Below are positions 23,480 to 34,823 of a stretch of DNA of 64,000 nt, in pieces. Position numbers and translations under genes: made by a program. This stretch comes from Hygrocybe punicea. Lineage: Eukaryota; Basidiomycota; Agaricomycetes; Agaricales; Hygrophoraceae. Positions within the stretch are counted from its first letter, which is position 1. Each line of letters opens with the position of its first letter. The stretch covers positions 868,001 to 932,000 of the forward strand of contig OY744461.1 of NCBI GenBank assembly GCA_963556145.1, written 5' to 3'. The notes beneath the pieces are model-generated. The model ran no database searches. It had not been told where the DNA came from and saw nothing but the letters and a program-made list of their open reading frames with translations.

Positions 23480-24490
23480 CCCCAGCCACATGACGGCAAT
23501 GTGTCTCGAAAGCTAAGCGGTGACCTTTCACCTGAGCCTCTTGCTGCCAAGACTTTCCTCGCGTTCCTTTTGTTTTCCCGCAGGATCTTGCCTGTTTCCG
23601 AACCTTGCGACTGAGAGCTTCCTCACCCGGCACCGTGACGCCACCATCACCCCCAAAGTTCATCACATCCAATGTATGATTTTCGCACTCTTCTACATCC
23701 AAGGTATAGGGGTCCTCGTCATTAGGTCTTCAAAACTTTCGACCGATGAGTTGGCATTTTGGAGAGACATAATGGAATCTCATCCTCGACGTGAGAAATA
23801 AGGCGTAGGAGCCACGAGTTGCGATGAATCCTCCATTGCCGGAGGTGAATATGGAGTAGCAGGTGGGGTTCCGGAAGGTGTAGCGGGCCGTTGAACGTCA
23901 GATGTAGGATAATGCCGTTTGTGTTCTAGAGTCTTGAACTTTGTAACAATGATATCCACCCGCACGCCAGGAGCTGGGACCAAATTGAGACATCGGCGAA
24001 GCGCTGTTGCACACCATGGGATGTGGGCTGGTGATAATTATGAACATGAAGTTCCACTGTTTAATTCCAAGAATCACTCACCAAATTCATGAACCAACCA
24101 CACGAATCGTACCCTAGTCGTTGAAAACCCTCTCCTCCCCCACCCACCGGAGCGCCCTCCCAATTGCTCCCTGTCACGTCCAGCAACGCACAAACAAACA
24201 TACTCTAAAACAGCGAGTCCGAAGCTCACCCCCGAACCTCCTGCAACAATCAATACTGTGGAGTGCGACCCCCAACGAGCACGTGTGGAACTACCGAAGG
24301 GGCCATCGACAAACATTCGCGGCAAAATGCCATTCTTCAGCAGTTCGGCATCTGCTGGAGGCTTCTCACTAGTCGCATGGGTTTTGTACTGCGTCGAGAG
24401 TGAGACAATGGAGTTCCACAATTTTTTTAGTGAAGCCACCTAAATTTGCATGAATGAGAAGTTCGGGGACAACCCATTTCCGACCGAATC
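23480..24490 (-). pseudogene. Ferric reductase / NADPH-oxidase-like C-terminal domain, frameshifted
   Basis: The minus strand contains, in order, a FAD-side motif (GGFTKKLW, disrupted by an indel in an A run at about 24425), the NAD-binding motif VDGPFGSSTRARWGSHST and VLIVAGGSGVSFGLAVLEY, then RVRFVWLVHEFG. A spliced GTGAGT...CCAG intron (about 24070-24010) leads to HIPWCATALRRCLNLVP and GVRVDIIVTKFK. A further frameshift near 23790 leads to an acidic insert and VPGEEALSRKVRKQ. This is the C-terminal half of an FRE-type ferric reductase. The transmembrane haem-binding half is not found upstream. It is a broken host-gene fragment. Confidence 0.65.
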
Positions 24491-25424
24491 ATGCACTTCA
24501 CCTCCATTTGATTGCTCAGACGACAAGACCATTCCACCCATTAAAAAAATTCGTAAAAATCTAAAAAGGTTCAATTAGATATGTATTGAGTGTATAGTAT
24601 CACTCACCAAGGGACGCAGTCCAGAATCAAAGTAGGGAATGTCGTAGTGGCCCCATCTTCCAGTGCTGAAATGCACATGAGATGAGTGAGAGAAATCATT
24701 CTAAACACCGAAAGCAACTACTTACCGTGCCAGTTCAGCACCAGAAAGGAGGGAGTGGACGACCCCCACCAGGGGAGTGCAATGGAAGGACAATGAGACG
24801 CTGCATGAGCAAACGGCACCACCTTCCCGGAGCCAAACACATGCAAAGTTAGGGTCTCATTCAGTTCGGCACACGATATCTCACGAAATACCCATTGATC
24901 CTCTTCTAAACTTTGTATTTAGGCACTCGACACGTATATTTATATGTTAGCATCTTTTGTTTTTAACGAAAACGACCCAGAATTCATTAAAATTCACATC
25001 TGACCGACTACCCAGGGTGACCAGTTACCTGATTAGGCACAGTAGGAGGATGAGGGTGACAGGCTAGCTCTAAGGAGAAAAGCTAAGGAGAAAAGTTTAA
25101 TCATTATTTGTGAATTTATACTCGATTGGATGTACCATGCTGAGTCCAGCAAAGCCACACGCCCTGCTAGTGGTTGCTGCTTATTAACTGGATATCATAT
25201 TTGCTGAGCGTACGCATGGTCCGATGGCACCTGGGTCCTAGCCAGCCACAACGAGGGAACGGACAGCTTGGCATCCATAACGTTTTTTTGAACATGTACA
25301 TGTCCCACAGGAAGCAGCGAGAGCAATCAGGTAACTTATCAGCGGAAACGTGTTTGCATGGTGAGTGCTGAGCGCTGAGATCTGGCGTGACGGGTCGTGG
25401 TCGTGACAGGTTTTTTTCACTGGC
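24491..25424. other. Intergenic upstream of the F-box gene
   Basis: No supported gene. The part near 24600-24720 may carry further decayed exons of the ferric reductase fragment (for example GRWGHYDIPYFDSG on the minus strand). The rest is AT-rich spacer. Confidence 0.4.
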
Positions 25425-26840
25425 ATGCTTGATCTCCCAACGGAAATCCTGATCAACATATTTGCTAGTTGTGAACCTCGGAAAATCACCGAAGTATGCC
25501 GCTCACTGGCTCTAATCGTATACTCGACACCAGCACTGTGGTCTTCCGTCCACCTTGGATCACGTCAATTTGTGCCTGAAGGTCCGACTTTTCTACGCCT
25601 TCATCTTGAACGCGCCAGAGCCCTGCCCCTGCGAGTTTCAATTCGCGTAACCAGTCCAAAGCCGCATGCTACCAATACCGTCACCGAGATGTGCCTCATT
25701 ATAGCCGCGTACAAAACGCAGATATGTCGGTTAGAAATCAGCACAGACACATCCTTTCTTGCAGGGAGGATCCTCCGCAACATTTTTCTCGATGGCTCAC
25801 CCGCGCTCCTGGCGCTTTCTGTCTTAGTCGACGAGGATCCACGATATCACAACCCGACTTGGCTGCAACTGGACAAGTCCCTGGCGCATGCTGCGGAAAC
25901 CTTTCCAGCGCTGCAGACCCTTACCATTCCCGTTTACTTCGGTTGCGTACCAATTCCCGCAGTACCAGCGTACTTCGCTCATCTACACACACTCATTCTC
26001 GATGGATCACTGGAAGAAAAGGCACCATGCCTTGCGCTGATTGCTGCGCTTCTCCACCATACCCCAAACCTTGAAACTCTCTGGCTCAAAACGCGAGACC
26101 GAGAGCAGCCAGTGGATATATCGTACCCTATGCTGTACACGACAAACCTAGATTACGTTTCTATCCCTGTCATCCTTCCGCGTCTCACTCGTCTCGCTAT
26201 CACCGTGCCGGGCAGTGGACTGGACTGCATTTACTGCATAAAAGCGCCTGCGCTGCAGGAGTTACACCTCGACGGCTCTCGTGAACCGGAAGATGAAGAG
26301 CCCTGGTCTCCAATTGATACCAATAGCGTCAGAAGTGCGCTCATTAAACTCGCTGAGAACTCACCGGGGCTGCGCCGTCTCGCGATCACAGAGGTACACT
26401 TGATGCGCTCGGTCTGGCATTGGCTTTTGGTCGGGGAGAGGCGACAAGTGCCGTTCCCCCGCCTTGAGAGTATTGCGGCGCATGGTCTGAATCGAGGATC
26501 CGGTCAGGTCTTTGGTGGACTTCGCGATAATGTGCTATCACGATATGCACGCGAGCCTTGCATCCCACTGCGCCGGATTGCTTTTGTCCGGTGTCACATA
26601 TACTTGGACGGACCGGCACTCGTGGATGCATTCAAGAGTGCCATCCGTGCAGCTCCGAATGGGGTATTATTCGAGTTGGAGATCGATGCGTACTGTCCGG
26701 GTGTTTCGAGCGAGCACATTGAGGCTATCCGGGTGTTGGGTGTTAAAGTGACCCAGGGCCAAGACGTATACATGCAGCGGAGGAAGGGGTGGTGGATGCA
26801 AGGCCACGAAATAGACGCATCGGATTCTTTTGCGTATTGA
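25425..26840 (+). CDS. F-box protein
   Basis: This intact single-exon gene encodes 471 residues. The N-terminus MLDLPTEILINIFASCEPRKITEVCRSL is a classic F-box (residues 1-45), the segment that binds Skp1 in SCF ubiquitin ligases. The rest is built of weak leucine-rich repeats (ALQTLTIPV, HLHTLILDG, NLETLWLK, RLTRLAIT, ALQELHLDG, GLRRLAIT, LRRIAF). These would form the substrate-recognition surface. F-box/LRR genes of this type are numerous in Agaricomycetes and their substrates are mostly unknown. There is no frameshift or stop, and base use is balanced. It marks the start of the host-gene island between transposon blocks. Confidence 0.9.
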   Translation: MLDLPTEILINIFASCEPRKITEVCRSLALIVYSTPALWSSVHLGSRQFVPEGPTFLRLHLERARALPLRVSIRVTSPKPHATNTVTEMCLIIAAYKTQICRLEISTDTSFLAGRILRNIFLDGSPALLALSVLVDEDPRYHNPTWLQLDKSLAHAAETFPALQTLTIPVYFGCVPIPAVPAYFAHLHTLILDGSLEEKAPCLALIAALLHHTPNLETLWLKTRDREQPVDISYPMLYTTNLDYVSIPVILPRLTRLAITVPGSGLDCIYCIKAPALQELHLDGSREPEDEEPWSPIDTNSVRSALIKLAENSPGLRRLAITEVHLMRSVWHWLLVGERRQVPFPRLESIAAHGLNRGSGQVFGGLRDNVLSRYAREPCIPLRRIAFVRCHIYLDGPALVDAFKSAIRAAPNGVLFELEIDAYCPGVSSEHIEAIRVLGVKVTQGQDVYMQRRKGWWMQGHEIDASDSFAY

Positions 26841-27171
26841 GAGGTGGAGGGTTGTGGTGGTGGGCGGTGATTTGTTGAGAACGTCAATCATGTAACGGTT
26901 TTTTGTCGGCAGTCGCAATAACGATGCATTTACACTGTTCGACCAACGGTACGGCCCATACCATGGTACTAGTGTGATTTTTTGGACTTTCAACATCGAC
27001 AGCGTCATCTTCCCTTGACTGTAAAGGGTACAGTACGCGAGCCGAACAAAATACATCCGATGTTGGCGCCACTCGACTGGTGCAGGGTCCATGGGCGCTT
27101 ATCGCCCTTTTGTGACTGAGTCGTAAATACTTTCGCAAAGCGCTCGTTGAGTAATTTTCAATTTCTCGGTT
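26841..27171. other. Spacer between the F-box and membrane-protein genes
   Basis: A 331-bp spacer. It should hold the F-box terminator and the promoter of the membrane-protein gene; no clear TATA box or poly(A) motif stands out. Confidence 0.4.
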
Positions 27172-28324
27172 ATGGCCGATGCCGCCGGCGCTTGCCAGTG
27201 GCCAACCTCATCTGCTATAACCGCCTACCCCCGAAAGCCTCTTGATCCTCCCCATTCTCCCTCCGATTCCTGTAGCCCTCCGACATTTTTACCCACACAC
27301 TCCGCCTCCACTACCTCAGTTGCACCCCACCAACAAGGCGATGTTGGTGATCCACCCGGGATATTCAAGACATTCACGAACTTGATCACCTCGTTCAGTT
27401 TTTGTAATGCGATTCCAGTGCGATGCTCCAGTTCCCATCATTCTTCCCGAGTTGAAAATATCACCGCTGATCCTTCTACGTTATCCTTGATAACCGTATT
27501 CATTTCGACGCTCGCACTCAAGGCGTATCACTTGCTCTTCCTCTTGTATCTCCCCTTTCTATACTATTCCCGCGCGCAGCCATTACCCACTGAGATCAAG
27601 AGGCTTGCAGACGAGAATCAGCGTTTACCTCACCACCAATCTGGTACCCTTCCCGAATGCGCTTCAGTGCGTGCCGTGCTTAACCCTGCACCTCCCGTTC
27701 ACCTCGCATGGAAGGTCTTCCGGGACTCCATTGTTAGCGAATGGAAATTGTTAATCGTAGCGGCTGCTCTCCTCGCTGCGTGAGTCGCCCCCCATGCATG
27801 GCACTTTCGTGGGTGGACTGACACTTCGGCACCTCAGCTTCATCTCTACCATCTTCCAGCTTACGAGCCCAATTGTAGACACAGCAACACGTACTGCCGC
27901 CTTTGTATCCATATCTTGTGCAATTTTGGGTGCCATATTTGGGGTTGTTCATACGATCCATTTCCGGGCTGCACCCGGGATTCTGGAAGATAAGACCGCG
28001 GACAGATTTATCCAAGCGGAGAAGCACGATTACGCATGGTTCAATGTTTGGGTCCTTCTCGCGCTGCCCCTAATATGGACCGCTTGGTGAGTTCGTCCAC
28101 AGTCGTCACACACAGCGGCCACTGATCTTCCTCGGAGGTATAGGTCGACGATTACGCTCGTCATCTTTGTCCTCCTTCTAATATGGCGGATTGTCCCTAC
28201 GACCGAGCCACATCCGGGCATGGGATGTATTTCCAAGTTTGCCACACCCGTAGCAGTGACGGGTGTGCTGAGCGTTGGTTGTCTATACTTGACGCTGGCA
28301 CTCCGCATATTATGCTCGTGGTAG
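27172..28324 (+). CDS. Multi-pass membrane protein, unknown function
   Basis: Three exons (27172-27779, 27838-28086, 28138-28324) join in phase to 347 codons. The introns are 58 and 51 bp with GTGAGT donors and CAG/GAG acceptors. The product has a Ser/Thr/Pro-rich N-terminus, then hydrophobic segments near LSLITVFISTLALKAYHLLFL, WKLLIVAAALLAAFIST, FVSISCAILGAIFGVVH, FNVWVLLALPLIW, ITLVIFVLLLIWRIV and VAVTGVLSVGCLYLTLALR. That makes about six membrane passes. The pattern resembles uncharacterised basidiomycete membrane proteins; I cannot name a family. The consistent phases argue that it is a working host gene. Confidence 0.8.
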
Positions 28325-28528
28325 TGGGTGGATAGGGAGGGATATATGTGCCTTCGCATTGCTTTGTTGTTGTTGTTATGCTTGCTTTCTTACCAGTCCG
28401 ACTCCTCTTCCGGTGTACTACATAGAGATGTGTACCTGCCAATAGTATACATTGTGATTTTGTCATACGATTATGCGAACTCAGAGGTTTCCTCTTGAAA
28501 GTCAGTCATTTCAAACAGGATCGATAAT

Positions 28529-29660
28529 TTACAATCTAGTTACAGACCAGAATAGGAAGGGACTGTTTCCACCTAGCCCCCCTACTTCCGTCAGAACAAC
28601 TTCAACGTCGACAGTCCCTGTCTTGAAAACGTCACCATCCCAGAGCTCGCGCCAGCTTTCTGCTGAATGGCAAAATATCCTGTGCCCTTCCTGTTCTCGG
28701 ATACCTTTCTGAAATGTACCGACGTGCCTGCCAGATATCATAGAGCCGGGCAGGGGAGAAAGTAGAGACCCCAAGTTTCTAGCCAATTGACGTTGCTTCT
28801 CCTCGTCAAATAGGTGAAATAATGATGCGGCGGTTATTACAGAGACATGACCTCGGAGAGGATTGAGGGAAGTCAAGGACGACAAAATTGGAACATCCGT
28901 CTGGGGAGGTTCGTATAACGGAACAACAGCGAAAGCTAGATGAGACGGATCGAGAGCATCGCCAGGAATAAATGTTGCAGGGAAGGTCTCGGGTGTAGAC
29001 TTGAACAACTCATGTCCCAATTCCCAGAATTCTGTGATCGTCGTATACTGTAAGTGACAAATAAATTATGGTCATTCTAATGGCCCATCACCTGGACGCA
29101 GATCAGATGCAACCACATTCTGTACAGGGAACCCATCGGCAACAGCCTTTCTGACTTCGCTCCCAACTAGTACGTTGTACAAATCAGCGCATGAGTTTTT
29201 CGCCAGTGGTCAAACCTGAAAAATATGGGCTCACAACAACATCCAATATCCAGCAGTATGGCTCCTTGGCGCTCTTTGCCCAGTTGGAGAATTCGTTGGT
29301 ACGAAGGTAAATGTGACATTCTCAACCTTGTATCATGATGAACATCAAGCTCAGCGGAGACCTCGAAGGTGAATCAACCGTTATTATTTCTCGCACTTCA
29401 TGAAACCAAACCGGAGAATACAATGATACGGAAAAACCTGCCAGTAGTGATCATCGGGTCTTGTCAACGTCTGTAAATGAGACACTGTGGGGTGATTGCA
29501 ATGACGGTACCTGGTATGCTTTCGCCTGGACAGCCAGGATATGCGCATTCAACTCAGCGTCATCCTCGATGCCAGTCTGCGACTTGAAAAACGCGCTTTC
29601 GTCATCGGACAAGGTGTACAAAGTTCCATCAAGGTCGGGCCTGGTGCTCTCGTAAGACAT
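28529..29660 (-). CDS. SAM-dependent methyltransferase
   Basis: Five exons on the minus strand (29660-29511, 29470-29397, 29326-29235, 29166-29092, 29031-28529) sum to 894 nt, giving 297 residues. All phases fit, so the gene looks intact. The N-terminus (LYTLSDDESAFFKSQTGI) and the AdoMet-binding motif I, LLDIGCCFGSEVRKAVADG, followed by VVASDLR (motif II) and GDALDPSHL (motif III-like), place it in a seven-strand class I methyltransferase family common in Agaricomycetes. Methyl acceptor unknown; such proteins are often linked to secondary metabolism, but no biosynthetic partner is adjacent here. The donor of intron 2 (GTGCGA) is weak. An untranslated spacer of about 200 bp separates its 3' end from the convergent membrane-protein gene. 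Confidence 0.87.
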
Positions 29661-29754
29661 GGAAGACAGCAGCCAACTCGCAGGAGGATACTGATGTGTG
29701 TTGCGTATGGGGGGCCTCCCTGGACAAAACTATGTGTCTCTTCAGGTTTGGCTC

Positions 29755-29835
29755 AGTGCGCGTCAGTGCGCATTGGTGCGCATTGGTGCAAATCAGTGCG
29801 CATCAGTGCAAATCCAGTGCAAATCAGTGCACATG
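29755..29835. repeat. Short minisatellite of GTGCGCAT/GTGCAAATCA units
   Basis: About eight imperfect units of 10-12 bp built on CAGTGCGCAT and CAGTGCAAAT. They lie between the methyltransferase and the DIRS-like remnant. No function is evident. Confidence 0.6.
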
Positions 29836-30086
29836 TAAACTACGACTAATCACACAGGTCACTTTTTGAGATGTACAAAAAGAGAATAGGAAACGTGACC
29901 GTGCCCTGAAACAGCAGTGCAGTCCAAAAGATAATGATTCTTTTTGGTTTTTGTTTTACAATAAAGAACTGTAAAAGGCTACAAAGAGGGAGTGGTGGGT
30001 GGGAAAAAGTTAGAGTGGAAAGGAGAAGGTGGATAGGAGTGCATGTAAGAGGAAAAACAAAAAGAAACATGAGAGAAAAAAGAAGG

Positions 30087-31274
30087 TTAGAATCTCGCCC
30101 AGGGGGCGAGATGCACAGCGAGAAGGATGGGGTGATGATGAATGTATATGCAAAAAGTCTCGGAGGCCCAGCGGCCGATAGCTTGAATGTGGTCAAGGGG
30201 GACGCCGTCATGAGCGAGGGCAGTCGCGCCACCAGAGCGGAGGGACTGGCCGGCGACTTCATTGGGGAAATGGTGGCGCAGGCAGCTGAGAAACCAGGAA
30301 TGGAGGGGCACAGAACTGTCGTGCCAGAGCCACAGCTCAGGGTGGAGAGGGAAGGGGACGTCATGCGAGGTGAGGTAGGACTCGAAGGCGGAGACAGGGT
30401 CATCATGGTTGGGGAGACGTCGAAGGAGAATAGTGTTGCCTTCAAATAGTCTATCGGCCTTATGCCCAGGCAGGTGGGAGGAAAAACCTTCCAGCAAAAA
30501 GGTGACTGAGAGCCGCATGACTATTTTTCGGTAATCGGTGCAGCAGGTGCTGCTAGCCCTAGGACCCCGAGGACCCTTAGATAGTCTTTCCCTTTCCTGT
30601 TAGTAGCTTAGTCATCCATCCAGGGTTTTCCCAGCTTCCCCCTTCCTGCCGTGGCTCCCCTTGAGCCTTTCCCTCTGAGGTCCAGAGATCCCCTCTCCAT
30701 CAGGCCCTGAATGATCGGGCAGGGAAGCGCTATCCGGCGACACCAACTCACCAAGACATGTAAGGGCATGGAAGCCAATGAGAAGGAGGGAAAGGAAAAG
30801 CTTATTGTCGTGGTCAAAGGAGGGGCAGTAAGTATTGCACAGGGAGACAAGCTTGGAACGGAGGAGCGGCCGTTTCCAGGTGGTGCCAATGGCCTGCATT
30901 TTCTTGCAGCCACGGAGGGTATGGGTGATGAGGGGATGGAGGCGATGGGAACAGACATCGGGGTAGAATGGTTCAAGCTGAGTACAGACACTGGATAAGT
31001 AAGTGGAAACGGAACTCGGCTTGATGTGGTGGCACATGTAAACAGTGAAAACACTAAGGGTTTCAGGAGTGGGGGCAAGGGAAAAGTGGTGAGTGGTGCA
31101 GAAAGAAATGTAGGAGCAAAGAGTGGAAGAATAGGCGAGCATGGAGGAATGTTCAAGGGAGAAACTGAGAGCGACAGCCCGTTGTAGAGGCTCCGGATCA
31201 TGTGGATCCATTTCCTCTTCATATCCCACTCCGTTCCCGTCCATTCCCATTCCCGTATCGTCGATTCCATTCAA
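30087..31274 (-). pseudogene. DIRS-like tyrosine recombinase, interrupted
   Basis: The N-terminal part (31274-30612) holds the core-binding domain: SSMLAYSSTLCSYISFC, TVYMCHHIKPSSVSTYLSS, LLLIGFHALTCLGELV. After an interrupted stretch the catalytic part (30518-30087) shows LPGHKADRLFEGN and the signature GQSLRSGGATALAHDGV with IQAIGRWASETFCIYI. That is the R...HxxR/W...Y layout of tyrosine recombinases used by DIRS-type retroelements. An RNase H domain lies upstream on the same strand (31966-32366), as in DIRS gene order. The two halves are in different frames near 30600, so it is not functional. The catalytic Tyr is read as the Y of FCIYI. Confidence 0.75.
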
Positions 31275-31829
31275 TTCTGCTCATTCCTATTGATTCCGCT
31301 CCGGATTCCGCCTCCGGATTCGTTCCTACACGCACTGCAATGTCCCTAACGACCCGGAATCAGTATGTTTCTAGTTATATATCATGTATCTTCGTTTCCC
31401 GTCTCCTTGTACATAGCACCACTCCACCTATCCTCCACTCCACTCCACCCCTATCATTTACAGCCTTTGCTTGTAGTACTTAGTTACTACAGCACAGGAT
31501 CCCTCTCAGTAGTATAAAAGTAGCACATTTATACTACAAACTATATAGAAAATACAGGATATCATTCCCCCTCACGTCTTATCACCGCACTTCAGTTCTA
31601 TTTCTCAGTCCACTCTTCGTCCTTTCCCATACTCTCCCTCTGAGGCCGGAACCCCTGGATTCAGGTTGGATTGACTAGACCTCTAAAAAGAAACTAAATT
31701 CCTCTGATCACTTCTTAGCTGATCACCCCTTTTCGTAGATTCCCATTCCGGGTCTACAACAGAACTCCCCATCACACTGTTCATGAATGAGATGGTCATG
31801 GGTCCGGGCAACCTGGATGGGTTGGCGGG

Positions 31830-32366
31830 ACCGTCCAAGTGGGTTCATTTCAGGCAGGCCCCCAGCAAAAGACGAGGGGGTATGAAGGTGGAAATAGTGA
31901 AATGGGGAAAGGAGGAGAGGATGGAGGCATTGCGAAATCAGGAAAGGGCGTTGGAAAGGGCGTTGTCAATGGGTGTTGTCAATGCCGGGAACATTAAACA
32001 CGTGAAGCTCAGTGTGGGAGGCAAGCAGGAGGTCAACAGTCGTGATGAGAATGGCATTGTAAAGCAGTTGAGCATGCAGAGTATTAAATAGATCAACGGT
32101 ATTGGTGTTGTCAGTGAAGATGGCAATATGATGAGGGGTGCGTGAAAAGGTGGTCAAAACCCAGTGAAAGGCGGAAAGGATGGCGAGAGCCTCCCAGTAG
32201 AAAATGTGGTCGAAAGACAGGTCAGGGACCAAGCATTGGAAACCGTGAGACAAGGCAGGGCACCAGAAGCCGAGGCCAATAAAGGAAGCATCCGTGTAAA
32301 GGATGGTGTCGGCAAAAGGCACATCCCAGGCAGAAGATTCGATGAGGTGTATGCCGGTGTTATGTG
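31830..32366 (-). pseudogene. DIRS-like RNase H domain, truncated
   Basis: The minus strand reads ILYTDASFIGLGFW, FYWEALAILSAFHWVL and IAIFTDNTNTVDLFNTL. These are RNase H blocks in which the Asp of YTDAS, the Glu of WEALA and the Asp of FTDNT are the expected catalytic acids. The end VFNVPGIDNTH is followed in a shifted frame by NALS, a TGA (31938-31940) in place of the usual Arg (ALSRF), then a conserved-looking FPHFTISTFIPPRLLLGA. The reverse transcriptase that should precede it is missing; sequence upstream of 32366 is unrelated. It is the middle of a decayed DIRS-like element continuing into 30087-31274. Confidence 0.7.
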
Positions 32367-33130
32367 AATGTTTGTTTCACCAAGAATTACCAGAGTTAAC
32401 TTTGTTCAGGTACCTTCTTGTTGTTCATGGGTTTCTAATATCCAAATAACCTATCAGGAAGGGGTTTGTGGGTATATGTACTATATGAATCAATAGAATG
32501 TAATAGTGAGGTCTCTTCAATTAAGAATTGAGACTTTGAGTAGGTATGAATAGCAATTGGATGAGTGATGTACTGAAAATACTAATATTCACTACTGGAA
32601 TATAAAATATGAACTAATGAATACTGATAACATTATTCACCAGTTGAATATGAACTGTTTTGGCTAGAGGGCCTATTCAATCAAGAGTATCTCTGGGTAT
32701 TATAATATCTGACTTAAATCCGAAGCTTCAAACGCACATTGGCTACTAGTTCAGGGATATCTTTAATACCTTTTGAATACTCTGTTTTGTTTAGGATGAA
32801 ACCTTAACCTTAGAAGTGTATCTAGCTGACTAATGCTGACTAATGCTGACTAATGAATTGATTGAACTGAGTGAATTCTCCTTAATGACAAGGGGAACTC
32901 AGAGAATGATAGAATAAGAGTGAACTAGACTGGATTGCAAGCACTAGCTACTACAATGAGTAACTACTAGTACTAAGAGAATGAGGGATCACACTGTATG
33001 AACCCAACTAAGAGTGACTACTGAGTGGTGAGGCGGATCAGCATGGATCATGGATACAGATCGCCTCGGATACAGGTACGGATCAAGATTTCCTGATCCG
33101 TGCACCTGTGTATCCGTAACCAGTCCCTAT
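32367..33130. other. AT-rich non-coding spacer
   Basis: No ORF of note and no recognised repeat, apart from three consecutive CTGACTAATG units near 32830. The end (33050-33120) holds several GGATACGGATC-type short palindromes that recur at 33905-33955. Confidence 0.5.
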
Positions 33131-33990
33131 TTGGGTAGTGTCACGGTACCCGCATCACACATCAACATCACCAACCGACAGCTATGGCAACAACAACAAT
33201 GAGAATGCCAACAACAATGACAGACAACGATGGGACATGGGGGAGAAGGGCAGCAGGAGGGCGGTGCACCCACCCCCCATTGCAGTAGGTAAGTGTTTTT
33301 TTGTCTTTTTTCTTAGCTACTAATTACACAAATGACAACGACAGCAGTACCAACAACACAAACACCACACACCCGACAAGGACAACAGGCTGCAAGGACA
33401 AGGATGACAACGGTGGCCACCACCTCCACCACCATGACCGCGACGAAGGCCACGGCCATCCAACCACCAACATACCTCACAGATGTGCAATGTCACGTCA
33501 ATCGACGTTGGCACTGCAACCGCGAGGTAACCGGGAGGATGGTGGTGCGCCCACCACCTGGTCGTGGCCAACCCACCCCCCGCATCATGTTCGCGCTGAG
33601 ACCGGGACAATGGGGAGCCCAAATACATCACCTCGCCACCTTTTGCCCCAAACCCCACCCCCACTTGGTCAACACCCATGGCACCCATTTCCTGTCCATT
33701 TTCAAGCACCCCCAACTCACTTGCACCACCATGATGACCAGCCATCACCGCTGCCTCGGCCACCACACGGCCAACCTACCATGACACGTCTGCACTGTGC
33801 CCCGAGCACGGTGCAGACCTGTCCTCGGCCTCAGTTACCTCGCGCGAGCACACCACAACATCAATTGACATTGGCACGGTGAACGCGAGGTAAATACCTG
33901 CCATATCATATCTGTATCCGTGGCTTGGATACGGATAGTGACGGATACAGATATGGATACCAAATTCGGCACCCGCGGATGATCCGTGCA
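33131..33990 (+). repeat. Low-complexity exon-like module, first block
   Basis: A CAA/ACC/CCA-rich block, open in more than one plus frame (33301-33882, 33332-33784), contains an intron-like GTAAGTG...CTAATTAC...AG segment at 33290-33355. It ends in a 15-bp inverted repeat (33907-33921 and 33941-33955, ATCTGTATCCGT arms). Similar modules recur at 36.9-39.4 kb and 58.3-59.5 kb. I do not recognise a protein; low complexity makes the open frames uninformative. Confidence 0.45.
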
Positions 33991-34823
33991 GTTGCCTATT
34001 TACAACCCCATTCCAACTTCTCTTTGTAGTCTTCCATCAGCCAAAATAGACATGTCCAAAAGTAGACTACTCACTCATGTACTATAAAAACGGTCCCCAA
34101 TGACCTTACAAAAAAGAGATACCCTTAGTCCCCGGTTTCCTACAGTCAGATTCATGTTTTGATCCCTTCAATTGCTTGTCCTCGTAGACCCTTAGATTTT
34201 TATAGTTCACTTCATTGTCTTTATCGTTGTTCCTTTATTTGTTCATCGTTCCCAACCCAACCCAACCTGACCCGCCATACCCAACATCGTCAGCATCGTC
34301 GGGTTCATCTGTTTTCAGTCCATCGTCGGGTTCATCGTTATTTATCTGTTTTCATTTCGTTCATCACCGGGTTTGTTATTATTTGTCCAGTTTTACATGG
34401 CGGCTTTAATTTACTTCCTTTTCCACTTCATTATTATCCCCGACACTGATTATCCACCATCACTTTCACTGACACCCCTAGGTTAGGATTTTAAGTTCTG
34501 AAGCCACCCCAAACCTGCATCTACACTGTTCCATGTAATTGATCTCTGCAGAACCACCTGAATGCAATGCAATGTTCCAGCTCATGAGTTTTGTTAATTG
34601 ATTTCAAACACTCACCATGCACAATTCTTGACTGTTTCTAGGACATAATCCCAGTGGGAAAATGCAAATGTGAACTCATCTCTCAGACAGCAGATTTTGT
34701 TCAGCTAATATGACATTGTCCAAGTTGCATTGCTGTCAAAATGCTGTCAAGCCATGTAATTCCAGCAATGATAGGCTGTTAGTCTGTAGCTCCAGAGTGT
34801 ATTGGCCTCTTTTCCAAGATTTT
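33991..34823. other. Spacer with short tandem repeats
   Basis: Contains CCCAAC runs and two close copies of CATCGTCGGGTTCATC near 34290-34340. No supported gene. Confidence 0.4.

Noticed and set aside
33301..33882. 193-codon Thr/His/Pro-rich ORF
   Set aside because: Low-complexity repeat translation with a second frame open over the same stretch.
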